From Acidovorax sp. Leaf191 (lineage in GTDB: Bacteria; Pseudomonadota; Gammaproteobacteria; Burkholderiales; Burkholderiaceae_C), in assembly GCF_001424425.1 (NCBI RefSeq), contig NZ_LMPT01000012.1, positions 456,074 through 520,073 of the forward strand: a stretch of DNA of 64,000 bases. Direction: 5' to 3'. Positions 24,755 through 33,244 of the stretch are shown here, piece by piece. Positions within the stretch are counted from its first letter, which is position 1; every line of letters starts with the position of its first letter. The translations under genes were made by a program, and so were the position numbers. The notes under the pieces were generated by a model. The model was not told the DNA's origin. It saw only the letters and a program-made list of their open reading frames with translations, and did no database searches.

Positions 24755-25222
24755 TCAGCCCCCGCCGCGCATCCAGAAGTAGGCCACCACCGTGATGACC
24801 AGCACCACTGCCACCACGATCCAGTTGCCCGCCCCGCCGGCGGGCTGCTGGCCCGGCGACAGCCCGGGCGCCACGGCACCCAGGCCGATGGACGCGGGCT
24901 CGTCCATGGACTGCTCGATCGCGTCGACTCGCTCCTTGGCCTCCTTCAGGCCCAGTCCTTCGTGGTCCCGCAGCAGGCGGATGGCCTCGATCTTGTGGCC
25001 CTCGGCCAGGGCCTGGCGCACGGCGTCGGGCACGTGGGCTGGGGATGCGGCCCGCGCGGTGGTGGCAAGCTCTTCGCCGCGCTGGTGCGCATCGATCAGG
25101 TCCTTGGCCTCCTTGAGGCCCAGGCCCGTGGCTGCGCGCAGGCGCTTGATGGCTTCGATGGTCTGGCCTTCATCGAGTGCGGCCAGTACATGGGGCGGGA
25201 GAGAGGTGCCGGCATGGCGCAT
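24755..25222 (-). CDS. Tail-anchored protein with two L7/L12 C-terminal-like domains
   Basis: A 155-aa protein made of two copies of the small L7/L12 C-terminal fold (IEAIKRLRAATGLGLKEAKDL and IEAIRLLRDHEGLGLKEAKERV type segments, about residues 18-45 and 78-105). A proline/glycine linker and one transmembrane helix at about 133-150 complete it. The LGLKEAK motif is the part of L7/L12 that contacts translation factors. Function is not known; membrane tethering makes a ribosomal role uncertain. It is monocistronic by spacing. Confidence 0.7.
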   Translation of the reverse strand: MRHAGTSLPPHVLAALDEGQTIEAIKRLRAATGLGLKEAKDLIDAHQRGEELATTARAASPAHVPDAVRQALAEGHKIEAIRLLRDHEGLGLKEAKERVDAIEQSMDEPASIGLGAVAPGLSPGQQPAGGAGNWIVVAVVLVITVVAYFWMRGGG

Positions 25223-25389
25223 GGCAGGTCCTGTTCAGCGGTTGCGACCGGGCTTTCTACCATGCGCGACGCAGCCCCTGGATCGGGGGTAGACACTTTC
25301 CGCGCCGATGGGCGCGGCACGCCGGGTTGCTGCGCCAGATCGCACTCGAATTGGTTGCATTGGAAATCAAGCCGGCGGTAGGCCCGGTC

Positions 25390-25713
25390 TTAGCCGGTGA
25401 GCAGGTCGAACCATTCCCGGTACGGCGTGTTCTTCACCATCTTGCGATTGAAGTCCGGCTCACCGTCTGTCCACCACACCGGTCCGCGTTCGCCGAGCGC
25501 TTTTTTTGTTTCGTCAACCTGCTCGCGCGCCTGGGCGCGCCGGGCCGCGGAGGGCTTGCCACGCAGGGCGCGTCGGGCATCCATCAGCTGCGTAACGAGT
25601 GCTGCCCGCACCTCCTCAGGCAGCGCGGGATTGGCCTTGCGCCACAGCCGGCCCCGCACGACGAAGTACCTGCCGTCTGGCGTTGTGGGGTAGGTGGGAT
25701 GGTCCGGCGACAC
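25390..25713 (-). CDS. Conserved small hypothetical protein
   Basis: A 107-aa basic protein with a PDGRYFVVRGRLWRKANPALPEE start and a GPVWWTDGEPDFNRKMVKNTPY ending. I recognise this pattern as a widespread proteobacterial family without known function. It appears to start with GTG at 25713. No membrane segment or signal is present. It lies 36 bp downstream of the first patatin gene on the same strand, so co-transcription is likely. Confidence 0.65.
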   Translation of the reverse strand: MSPDHPTYPTTPDGRYFVVRGRLWRKANPALPEEVRAALVTQLMDARRALRGKPSAARRAQAREQVDETKKALGERGPVWWTDGEPDFNRKMVKNTPYREWFDLLTG

Positions 25714-25749
25714 AGCCAGTCGACGGGTGGGCCTGCGCGCGAAGCGGGA

Positions 25750-26808
25750 TCAGGACAGGGCCAGGTCCCGCTGCCGTGGCTGGCGCTGCTGCCAGTCCTG
25801 GGTGTGGGGCCGCAGATAGCGCTGTGCCACGTCCACCGTGGAGTGTTCGCCCAGCTGCCCGCCGTGCTCTGCCAGCCACGCATCGCAGGCACGCCGGCCG
25901 TCCTGGCGCAGCATCTCGAACAGCACGCGCCCCACGGTGCGCTTGATGGACGGCTCGGTGCCCAGCAGCCCGGCGGGCTGGTCGGGCAGGCTCAACACGT
26001 GCATGCGGATGTCGGCGTCCGGCACATTGCGGTTGATGACCTCCAGCGCCCGCAGCTCGGACACCAGCCCGCTGACGGACGCCACTTCGTTGATGCGGTT
26101 CAGAATGTTCTTGGCGGACAGCGGGGTCTCTGCGCGGTGCAGCGGGGTCAGCTCCACCAGCAGGATGTCGGTGTCCAGCCGGGCCTCGTACAGCGGCCAC
26201 AGCGAGGGGTTGGCTGCGTAGCTGCCGTCCCAGTACGCCTCGCCGTCGATCACCACCGGCTGGTAAGACAGCGGCGCGCAGGCAGACGCCAGCACGGCAT
26301 CGATGCTCATGTCCGCCGGGCCGAACACCCGGCCAGCACCGCTTTGCACGTGCAGTGCATTCACAAAGAGCCTGGGCGCTGCGCCTGCCTCGCGCAGCAG
26401 GGCTTCGTCCACCACGGTGTTCAGGATGAAGCGCAGCGGCGCCATGCCCATGGGGTTGGTCTGGCAGGGCGAGAGGATGGGCAGCGCGTCATCCCACACG
26501 CCCATGCCGGGCTTGCGCAGGGGCCACATGAGCAAGGTCATCAGCGAGCCCGCCTGCGCCACCTGCTCCCACAGCAGGGCCAGATGTTCCCGCGCACCGG
26601 CTCGGCCGCCGCGCGCCATGCCGGTGGCCAGCGCCGCACCGTTGAGCGCACCGGCACTGCTGCCGCTGATGGCACCGATGTCGATGTCCTCTTCTTCCAG
26701 CAGGCGGTCCAGCACGCCCCAGGTGAATGCACCCTGTGCGCCGCCACCTTGCAGCGCCAGATTCAGCTGCACCCGCCCAGGCGCTGCGCGCCGCATTGCT
26801 TTTGCCAT
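25750..26808 (-). CDS. Patatin-like phospholipase
   Basis: A 352-aa serine acyl hydrolase. The oxyanion-hole GGGAQG is at residues 21-26, nucleophile S51 is in GSSAG and the dyad aspartate is in WDGSY. No signal peptide is seen, so it is probably cytoplasmic or membrane-peripheral. The long C-terminal part with RALEVINRNVPDADIRMHVL is typical of the larger bacterial patatins. It is next to, and on the same strand as, a second patatin with a lipoprotein signal. The substrate is likely phospholipid acyl esters. Confidence 0.82.
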   Translation of the reverse strand: MAKAMRRAAPGRVQLNLALQGGGAQGAFTWGVLDRLLEEEDIDIGAISGSSAGALNGAALATGMARGGRAGAREHLALLWEQVAQAGSLMTLLMWPLRKPGMGVWDDALPILSPCQTNPMGMAPLRFILNTVVDEALLREAGAAPRLFVNALHVQSGAGRVFGPADMSIDAVLASACAPLSYQPVVIDGEAYWDGSYAANPSLWPLYEARLDTDILLVELTPLHRAETPLSAKNILNRINEVASVSGLVSELRALEVINRNVPDADIRMHVLSLPDQPAGLLGTEPSIKRTVGRVLFEMLRQDGRRACDAWLAEHGGQLGEHSTVDVAQRYLRPHTQDWQQRQPRQRDLALS

Positions 26809-26917
26809 GGTGGCCCCTTTGTGAAATGACCATCGTATGGGGCTGCTGGTGCAGGCGTGTCAGCCAAAGGCGCGATCACGGGTGTCGTGCAGCACCCACT
26901 TGGCAGGGTTTCGCTGC

Positions 26918-27976
26918 TTACCTGGCTGTTGGTAGCGGGCACCCTTCGCCCATGCCCGCCATCCCTGCCAGCCGCTGCAGGCTCGACCTTTTCTCCAGGC
27001 AGGCCTTGTACTCCGCGTCTTGTACCTTCTGCTGCGCCAACTGCGCAGCCCGCGCCCGTTCTGCCTGCAGCTGGGCAATCCGCTCACGGATCTGCGGCAT
27101 CACGGCCAGGGCGGCTTTTTCGCCTTCGACGATGGCGCTGGCGCGCTGGCTGAAGTCGGCGGGGCCGATGTCCAGCACCTTGGGGCGGACGATGACATCG
27201 GCGCGGGCCAGCTCGGCTTCGCCCAGCTTCTGGCCCATGATCGCAATCGACTGGTTCAGTGCGCCGAGCATGTTGCCCGGCGTCTGGCCCCGGGCCTTGT
27301 TGGAGATGTCCACCGCAATCACGATGTCGGCGCCCAGCTGGCGCGCGGCGTCGACCGGCACGGGGCTCACGATGCCGCCGTCCACGAAGTGGTACTTGCC
27401 GATGGTGACGGGCTGGAACACGCCCGGCACGCTGCTCGATGCACGCACGGCCTGCCCGGTGTTGCCGCGCGCGAACACCGTGCGCTCGCCGTCCTCCAGG
27501 CGGGTGGAGACCACCACGAAGGGCTTGGCCATCTGCTCGAGCGGCTTGCGGCCCACCTGTTCGTTCACGTAGTCCTCCAGCTTCTGACCCAGCACCAGCC
27601 CGCCGGAAGACAACTGCAGGTCGCGGATCTTGGCCTCGTCCAGCGCCACGGCCTTTTCCTGCATGTCAAAGGCATTCATGCCGCTGGCGTACAGCGCGCC
27701 CACCACGGCGCCTGCGCTGGTGCCCGAGACGACGGCGGGCGCATAGCCGTTGGCCTCCAGCATCTTGATCACGCCGATGTGGGCAAAGCCCTTGGCTGCG
27801 CCGCCGCCCAGCGCGATGCCGACCTTGATGGGGCCTCCTGCGGGGGCGCCTGCCGTGGTGGTGGGTGTGGCCTGCGCAGTGGCTGCGGGCTGGGTCGGCG
27901 CGGTGCCGCCGCATGCGGCAAGGCTTGCGCAAACCAGGAGCGCCAACGGGCGCAAGAAGACGTTGTCCAACCGCAT
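26918..27976 (-). CDS. Patatin-like phospholipase, lipoprotein (RssA/NTE type)
   Basis: A 352-aa patatin exported as a lipoprotein: residues 1-21 end in the lipobox LAAC with C22. A threonine/alanine-proline linker follows, then GGGAAKG near 57-63, nucleophile S87 in GTSAG and the dyad aspartate in FVDGGIVSP. The GGGAAKG/DGG variants match the RssA/NTE group. A helical, coiled-coil-like tail covers about 290-335. Anchored to the inner or outer membrane, it could remodel envelope phospholipids. It is separated from the cytoplasmic patatin by 109 bp. Confidence 0.85.
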   Translation of the reverse strand: MRLDNVFLRPLALLVCASLAACGGTAPTQPAATAQATPTTTAGAPAGGPIKVGIALGGGAAKGFAHIGVIKMLEANGYAPAVVSGTSAGAVVGALYASGMNAFDMQEKAVALDEAKIRDLQLSSGGLVLGQKLEDYVNEQVGRKPLEQMAKPFVVVSTRLEDGERTVFARGNTGQAVRASSSVPGVFQPVTIGKYHFVDGGIVSPVPVDAARQLGADIVIAVDISNKARGQTPGNMLGALNQSIAIMGQKLGEAELARADVIVRPKVLDIGPADFSQRASAIVEGEKAALAVMPQIRERIAQLQAERARAAQLAQQKVQDAEYKACLEKRSSLQRLAGMAGMGEGCPLPTAR

Positions 27977-28132
27977 ATGCAGGATCCTGTTCTCAACGGA
28001 GGCGGCGAGTGTAGCGGCAGGGGCACGCCAGCGGCCCTTCCAATCAATCGGAACAAATTGTCACAGGCCCGTGCATCGCCGTTACCTACACTGCCACGTC
28101 CTTTTTCGGGCTGCCCTCATAACCCATCCAAC

Positions 28133-28633
28133 ATGGTCAAACCTGTCGTAGCTGTCATCCCCGGCACCATCATCGCCGGCGGGCCACTGAGCCAATCCAC
28201 CATCCTTGCCGTCAACAAAGCGGCCGAAAAAACGCCTGCGCAATGGCGTCGGTTCGTGGCATACGCCTCCTTGGTCAAGGTCGGCGGCTCGCTGGCCTGG
28301 CGTGCCAACAATCCGGGCAATTTGCGTGATTCGCCGCTCAAGATCGGCAACGTCTCCGGCGCCGTGGGCGTTTTTGCCGTGTTTGCCAATATGGACGACG
28401 GCCATGCCGCGCAGCGCGCGCTGTATGTGAAGAAGTACGGGACCATGAAGGTGCGCGATGCCATTGCCAAGCTCACGCCGCCGAACGAGAACGACACCGA
28501 GCGGTATCTGCGGGAGCTGGAGAAGGCGGGCGTGGACCTGGACAAGGACGTCAACTCGCAGATCGACGTGCTGATGCCGGCTGTGGCAGCGAGTGAAGGC
28601 GTTATCGCGGGTATCGAGGTGCCACGCTCATGA
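28133..28633 (+). CDS. P5-like lysin-fold protein with NNPGN motif (candidate cell-wall effector)
   Basis: A 166-aa protein without a signal peptide. From residue 56 it matches the domain of phage structural lysins such as PRD1 P5-type and related peptidoglycan hydrolases: RANNPGNLRDS, GVFAVFANMDDGHAAQRAL, then PPNENDTERYL. The first 50 residues are hydrophobic and basic. Its TGA overlaps the ATG of the next gene, a secreted protein with paired cysteines. That arrangement is typical of an antibacterial effector followed by its periplasmic immunity partner, but no type VI or other secretion gene is nearby. A phage-derived lysin or cell-wall maintenance enzyme are the alternatives. Confidence 0.6.
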   Translation: MVKPVVAVIPGTIIAGGPLSQSTILAVNKAAEKTPAQWRRFVAYASLVKVGGSLAWRANNPGNLRDSPLKIGNVSGAVGVFAVFANMDDGHAAQRALYVKKYGTMKVRDAIAKLTPPNENDTERYLRELEKAGVDLDKDVNSQIDVLMPAVAASEGVIAGIEVPRS

Positions 28634-29259
28634 AGCGCCTGGCACTTGTCGCCTGTCTTGTCGCCGTCCCCGCACTGGCGCACGCGGCAGACCAGGTCGC
28701 CGTGGGTTGCCAGCGCGTGAAGCTGGTGCTCGACGAGCGGTTCACCCCGAGCGAACGCGACCGTCTGTGGTCCAGCGGCGAGGAAGCCAGCGGCGCGCCG
28801 GCTGTGTTGCAGTTGCGAGGTTGCCAAGGCGAATTGCTCGACAGCCTGACGCTGGAAGCACCCCTGGCCAAGCTGGACCGTACCGCTTTGCGCGGCGTGC
28901 GCACGCCCACCGTGCTCGTGACGGTGGACTTGACGGCGCCGGCGGGCAGCTACAGCGGACCGCTGACCAAGCCCGTTCAGGTGGAGGGCAACCGCCTGGC
29001 CTACGCGCAGGCCCGCGCTGCGGACGGCACGGTGCAGCCCATCGTGCTGGCCCAGACGGGCAAGGCAGCGTGGAAGAAGGTGCGGGTGGGGGCTGCAGAC
29101 CAGTTGCTCGCGGTGCGCAGCGAGCCGCGCGATGGGGATTTCACGACCAGCTACCGCCGTTATGTACACGGCAAGCAGGGCTGGACGGTGCGGGTCCGGT
29201 CACAGCCTGGCCTGTGGGAGTCGGACGGCGAGTTCCCTGCGCGCCACTCGTTCCCCTGA
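28630..29259 (+). CDS. Secreted protein of unknown family, partner of lysin-like gene
   Basis: A 209-aa protein with a clear Sec signal peptide (MKRLALVACLVAVPALAHAA). Mature cysteines at about 27 and 64 could form a disulfide, which fits a periplasmic location. The rest is predicted beta-rich, with no motif I recognise. It overlaps the preceding lysin-like gene by 4 bp and so is made with it. An immunity or inhibitor role is the simplest reading; a chaperone or accessory role is possible. Confidence 0.6.
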   Translation: MKRLALVACLVAVPALAHAADQVAVGCQRVKLVLDERFTPSERDRLWSSGEEASGAPAVLQLRGCQGELLDSLTLEAPLAKLDRTALRGVRTPTVLVTVDLTAPAGSYSGPLTKPVQVEGNRLAYAQARAADGTVQPIVLAQTGKAAWKKVRVGAADQLLAVRSEPRDGDFTTSYRRYVHGKQGWTVRVRSQPGLWESDGEFPARHSFP

Positions 29260-29315
29260 GCGGGCGGGGCGGGCGGTCACGGCGGGGTGGGGCGCGTTGA
29301 CCGCGCCCCCGAGGC

Positions 29316-30083
29316 TCACTCGCCCTGCGACCCCCGGTGTGCCCAGCCCGTGGTGCGCTTTTCGACCCAGCTGAACAGCTCGTACATCACCATCGCCATG
29401 GCGCCCACCACCATCAGGCCGGCAAATGCCAGGCCCATCTGCATGGATGAGCCTGCCGAGATCAGCAGGTAGCCGATGCCTTCGTTGGCGGCCGTCATTT
29501 CCGATACGGTGGTGCCCACGAAGGCCAGCGTGATGGCGACCTTGAGCGAGCCGTAGAAGTACGGCATGGACCGCGGCAGGCCCACCTTGACCAGCACGTC
29601 CCAGCGCTTGGCGCCCAGCACGCGCAGCACGTCTTCCAGCTCGGGCTCCAGCGTGGCCAGGCCCGTGGCGATGTTCACCATGATCGGGAAGAAGCTGATG
29701 AGAAACGCGGTGAGGATGGCCGGCCCCACGCCGATGCCGAACCACACCACCAGGATGGGCACGAAGGCCGCCTTGGGCAGCGCGTTGAACGCGGTCATCA
29801 GCGGGTAGACGGCGGCATACGCCAGGCGCGAGCTGCCGATGAGGAAGCCGAGCAGCACGCCCACCACGATGGCAATGCCGAAGCCCGCCATGGTGACCCA
29901 GTAGGTGCGCCAGGCATGGGCGGCGATCACGCCTCCGAACTCGACCAGCTGCGTGCCGATGGCCCAGGGGCTGGGGAAGATGAATTCCGAGACGTTGAAG
30001 GCCGAGCAGATGATCTGCCACAGCAGGACGATGGCGACGAGCAGGATCCAGGGGGACCAGCGCTCCGCAGTTTTCTTGTGCAT
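29316..30083 (-). CDS. ABC transporter permease (SsuC/ThiX type)
   Basis: A 255-aa permease with six predicted helices and the ATPase-docking loop in LEDVLRVLGAKRWDVLVKVGLPRSMPYF. It lies 23 bp downstream of its ATPase gene and continues the set that begins with the binding protein at 32078. The start at 30083 is the only one matching the family N terminus; a longer open frame upstream overlaps the ATPase gene and is spurious. The class imports taurine, nitrate, pyrimidine precursors and similar small molecules. Confidence 0.86.
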   Translation of the reverse strand: MHKKTAERWSPWILLVAIVLLWQIICSAFNVSEFIFPSPWAIGTQLVEFGGVIAAHAWRTYWVTMAGFGIAIVVGVLLGFLIGSSRLAYAAVYPLMTAFNALPKAAFVPILVVWFGIGVGPAILTAFLISFFPIMVNIATGLATLEPELEDVLRVLGAKRWDVLVKVGLPRSMPYFYGSLKVAITLAFVGTTVSEMTAANEGIGYLLISAGSSMQMGLAFAGLMVVGAMAMVMYELFSWVEKRTTGWAHRGSQGE

Positions 30084-30106
30084 GGTGGTGGGGGCCTTGT
30101 GGGTTC

Positions 30107-30931
30107 TTACTGCTGGAGGGGGGCGCCCGCTTTTCGCAGGGCACCGATGTGGCCGCGCAGCTCGTGCACGATGTCGGTGAACTCCTTGGTGTAGGTGATC
30201 TCCAGGTCGCGCGGGCGGGGCAGCTCGATGTCGCGCTTGACGACGAAGCGGCCGGGGCTTTTGCTCATCACGTACACGGTGTCGGCCAGGAAGACCGACT
30301 CGCGCAGGTCGTGCGTCACCAGGATCACGTTGAATTTCTGCTCGGCCTGCAGGTCGCGCAGGATGCACCAGAGCTCCTCGCGGGTGAAGGCGTCGAGCGC
30401 GCCGAAGGGCTCGTCCAGCAGCAGCATCTTGGGTTCGTGGATCAGCGCGCGGCAAATGCTGGCGCGCTGCTGCATGCCGCCCGACAGCTGCCACGGAAAC
30501 TTGTCCTCATAGCCCCCCAGGCCCACCTTCTGCAGCAGGGCGCGGGCGCGGGCCTCGTACTCCTTGCGCTTGGCCTTGAACTGGCTGCGGTGGGGCTCCA
30601 CGATCTCGAGCGGCAGCAGCACGTTGTCGACCGTGGTGCGCCAGGGCAGCAGCGACGGCGCCTGGAAGGCCATGCCCGATATCTTGAGCGGCCCGGTCAC
30701 GCTCTGGCCGTCGATGAGGATCTTGCCCATCGACGGCATCTTCAGGCCCGTGGCCAACTTCATGAAGGTGGACTTGCCGCAGCCCGAGGGGCCGACGATG
30801 GCGATGAACTCGCCCTGGCGGATCTGCAGGTCGATGGCCTCGACGGCGAAGTGGTTCTGCGCGAGCAGCTCGTCGTTGTACGCGAGCCAGACATCGCGGA
30901 AGTCCACGAAGTAGGAGTCAGCAGCCTGCAT
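30107..30931 (-). CDS. ABC transporter ATP-binding protein (SsuB type)
   Basis: A 274-aa ATPase with Walker A GPSGCGKST at residues 47-55, Q-loop MAFQAPSLLPW, signature LSGGMQQR, Walker B LLLDEPFGALD and switch histidine in LVTHDLRES. The YNDELLAQNHFAVEAIDL insertion before Walker A is longer than in the paralogue at 14.1 kb. It forms an importer with the permease downstream and the binding protein upstream, from which it is separated by 115 bp containing a repeat and a hairpin. Confidence 0.87.
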   Translation of the reverse strand: MQAADSYFVDFRDVWLAYNDELLAQNHFAVEAIDLQIRQGEFIAIVGPSGCGKSTFMKLATGLKMPSMGKILIDGQSVTGPLKISGMAFQAPSLLPWRTTVDNVLLPLEIVEPHRSQFKAKRKEYEARARALLQKVGLGGYEDKFPWQLSGGMQQRASICRALIHEPKMLLLDEPFGALDAFTREELWCILRDLQAEQKFNVILVTHDLRESVFLADTVYVMSKSPGRFVVKRDIELPRPRDLEITYTKEFTDIVHELRGHIGALRKAGAPLQQ

Positions 30932-30945
30932 GTGAAGAATTTGAA

Positions 30946-31000
30946 TAAAAATGGCTGCTACCGCTTGATGGGTAAGCGCTAGCAGCTATTGTTTTGATAG
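30946..31000 (-). repeat. Intergenic TAGCTG..GCGCTT..CAAGCGGTAG repeat, second copy
   Basis: On the minus strand it reads TAGCTGCTAGCGCTTACCCA followed by TCAAGCGGTAGCAGCC, an imperfect palindrome matching the element at 4493-4549. It sits just ahead of the ATPase start codon, inside the transporter operon, where it would fold in the mRNA leader. Confidence 0.65.
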
Positions 31001-31002
31001 TA

Positions 31003-31029
31003 AGCCTGTGCGTGGTCCCCGCACAGGCT
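31003..31029 (-). terminator. 9-bp perfect hairpin behind the binding-protein gene
   Basis: AGCCTGTGC (31003-31011) pairs perfectly with GCACAGGCT (31021-31029) across a 9-nt loop. It is 17 bp after the stop of the binding-protein gene. No U-run follows, so it more likely protects the upstream message or attenuates than fully terminates. This fits the usual excess of binding protein over ATPase and permease. Confidence 0.55.
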
Positions 31030-31046
31030 TCCGTGGCGCCTCGGCC

Positions 31047-32078
31047 TTACTTCTTCGGCAAGATGTTCAGGTCGGCGGTGGTAGGGAGGAAGCTCGCGTT
31101 CCACACGTCGTCGGCGTTCACCCGGGTCTTGGTGTTGAACGCATCGGACACTTGCGACGCCATCAGCGACAGGCGGCCGGGCACGGCCTTGCCGAAGCCT
31201 TCGGCGCGTGCGTCGGGGCTGTTGATGACGGTGTCGATGGCCAGTTGCAGGCGGCGGGTTTCGAGCGGCACGTTCACGATGCCGTCACGTGCCTTCACGT
31301 GCTCGATGGAAGCGGCCGGGTTGGCGATGACTTCCTTGGCGCCCTTGGTGAAGGCGGCCAGGAAGGCCTTGATCGCGGCCGGGTTCTCCTTGATGAGCTT
31401 CGGCGACGCGATGATCACGTTGCCGTACAGCTTCACGCCGAAGTCGGCATAGGGGAGCACCACCACGTCGGCGGCCTTGGCGCCGCGGGCTTCCAGGTTG
31501 AGCAGCGAGGTGAAGGTGAAGCCGGTGATGGCGTCCACGTCGCCGCGCACCAGCATGGTCTCGCGCAGCGGCGGGTCCATGGCGGTCCACTGCACGCTGC
31601 CCACGCCGTTGGCCTTCTGGAAGATCGGGAACGCGCGGCGGCCGGCGTCGAATACCGGGGCGCCGAGCTTCTTGCCGGCCAGGTCGGCCGGCTTGGTGAT
31701 GCCGCTCTTCTTGAGCGCCATGACCGAGGCTGGCGTGTTGTTGTAGACCATCATCACCGCCACGGGCTTGTTCTGCGCGTCGGGGTTGTTGGCGTGGAAC
31801 TCCATCACGGCGGCCAGGTCGGCAAAGCCCATGTCATAGGTGCCCGAGGCCACGCGCTGCACGGCGCCGCCCGAGCCGTTGCCCGCGTCCACCATCACAT
31901 CCAGGCCCGCGGCCTTGAAGTAGCCCTTGGCCACCGGCTGCAGGAACAGGGCTGAAGGTCCCTCGAAGCGCCAGTCGAGCTGGAACTTGATCGGCGTGGT
32001 GGCCTGTGCGTGGGCGGTGGAGAAGGTACTGGCCGTGGCCAGCAGCAGGGCGGCTTGCAGGAGGGTGCGTTTGTTCAT
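31047..32078 (-). CDS. ABC substrate-binding protein, NMT1/THI5-like
   Basis: A 343-aa periplasmic protein with a signal peptide ending AHA at about residue 24. The pocket-forming FQLDWRFEGPSALFLQPVAKGYF start and VASGTYDMGFADLAAVMEFH block parallel the orphan protein at 21.8-22.9 kb, so the two probably bind similar ligands. It heads an operon with its ATPase and permease. GGAACC precedes the ATG at 32078. A purine- or pyrimidine-like ligand is inferred from family and context only. Confidence 0.84.
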   Translation of the reverse strand: MNKRTLLQAALLLATASTFSTAHAQATTPIKFQLDWRFEGPSALFLQPVAKGYFKAAGLDVMVDAGNGSGGAVQRVASGTYDMGFADLAAVMEFHANNPDAQNKPVAVMMVYNNTPASVMALKKSGITKPADLAGKKLGAPVFDAGRRAFPIFQKANGVGSVQWTAMDPPLRETMLVRGDVDAITGFTFTSLLNLEARGAKAADVVVLPYADFGVKLYGNVIIASPKLIKENPAAIKAFLAAFTKGAKEVIANPAASIEHVKARDGIVNVPLETRRLQLAIDTVINSPDARAEGFGKAVPGRLSLMASQVSDAFNTKTRVNADDVWNASFLPTTADLNILPKK

Positions 32079-32413
32079 GGAAAAGGTTCCTGTCAGAAGT
32101 CGTCGAAGGGAAGGCATGCCGGACATGCTCCGCGGGCGGGGCCGAGGGCTCGCAGCATGCCATGCTGTTTCAGTCAGCAAAAACGATGCCCGGTTTCACC
32201 GGAGCGGGGAGGGGGTGCGGGCTATTGTTCGCCAGTTTGGTGCATGCGGCTCTAGATGCTTTCCCGAAATGGTGCATGGCCTGTGGTTGCACCGCGTCGG
32301 GGCACGGCACCGTGTGCGGCACGGCACATTGGGGCAAACGCGCAGGCAGCCGGTGCGCGCCGGTGGTACAACAAAAGTCCTCATCACCAGCACAGTCCTT
32401 GGGAGGGCTTTTC
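32079..32413. other. Divergent promoter region, no gene seen
   Basis: This 335-bp gap lies between the binding-protein operon and the HDOD gene. The transporter-side half is GC-rich and could form structured 5' leader RNA. No credible small gene is present. Promoters for both directions must lie here, but I cannot pick convincing -35/-10 pairs. Confidence 0.45.
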
Positions 32414-33232
32414 ATGGCGGACATCCAGGCATTCTTCGAAAACGTGCAACTACCCACCATCCCCGATGTGGCGCGCGAGCTCATCGCCACCATGAAGGAC
32501 GATGACATCCCCTTTGAAAAAGTGCGCGGCGCCATCTCCAAGGACCCGGCGCTCACCGCCAAGCTGATCCGCCTGGCCAACAGTGCCCGCTTCGGCCTGC
32601 CGCGCCAGGTGGCGTCGCTGGACGACGCCATCACCATGGTCGGCCTGAACCAGGTGCGCACGCTGGCGCTGGCGTCGTGCATGTCCGGCGTGTTCAAGGA
32701 CGCGCCCGGCGTGGACGCCGAGGCCTTCTGGAAGGAGAGCATGGCGATTGCGGGCTATTCGCAGTGGCTGGCGCGCACGCTGGGCTCCAACGTGCAGGAG
32801 TCGTGGCTGGCGGGCTTTCTGGTGCGGCTGGGCGAGCTGATCATTGCGCAGAAGGCACCCGAGCAGATCCCGGCCATCGAGCAACTGCCCCACCATGCCG
32901 GCGGCCGCTGGGAGCGCGAGCGCACACTGCTCGGGTTTACCGAGGCGCAGGTCACGGCCGAGCTGGCCCGGCGCTGGCGCTTTCCGGACACCATCGTGCA
33001 GGCGCTGGAGACGGCCGAGGACCCCGTCGCCACCACCCCGTTCTGCCGGCTGGGCGGCATCCTGCACGTGGCCACGCTGCTGGCCGAGATCGGGCTGGAA
33101 GAGCCCATGTCGCCGGCCGACACCATCGCCAGCCTGCCTGCCGAGATCAAGCAGGCGCTGCAGCTGGATTCGGCCTGGCTGGCAGAGCACCTGCCACCGG
33201 TGGCGGACTATGTGGATGTGTCTGTGCGCTAG
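32414..33232 (+). CDS. HDOD-domain protein
   Basis: A 272-aa protein filled by an HDOD domain: LPTIPDVARELIATMKDD, ISKDPALTAKLIRLANSARFG, MVGLNQVRTLALAS, then an ESWLAGFLVRLGELI block where HD-GYP relatives have catalytic histidines. HDOD lacks the HD metal residues and acts as a signalling scaffold, often in chemotaxis, c-di-GMP and biofilm control. There is no partner domain. The start at 32414 follows GGGAGGG. A gene-end repeat lies directly downstream. Confidence 0.82.
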   Translation: MADIQAFFENVQLPTIPDVARELIATMKDDDIPFEKVRGAISKDPALTAKLIRLANSARFGLPRQVASLDDAITMVGLNQVRTLALASCMSGVFKDAPGVDAEAFWKESMAIAGYSQWLARTLGSNVQESWLAGFLVRLGELIIAQKAPEQIPAIEQLPHHAGGRWERERTLLGFTEAQVTAELARRWRFPDTIVQALETAEDPVATTPFCRLGGILHVATLLAEIGLEEPMSPADTIASLPAEIKQALQLDSAWLAEHLPPVADYVDVSVR

Positions 33233-33244
33233 AGGCTGAGAGCA

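Noticed and set aside
29316..30494. Extended permease start giving 392 residues
   Set aside because: The added N terminus overlaps the ATPase gene out of frame and has no permease character; the ATG at 30083 matches the family start.
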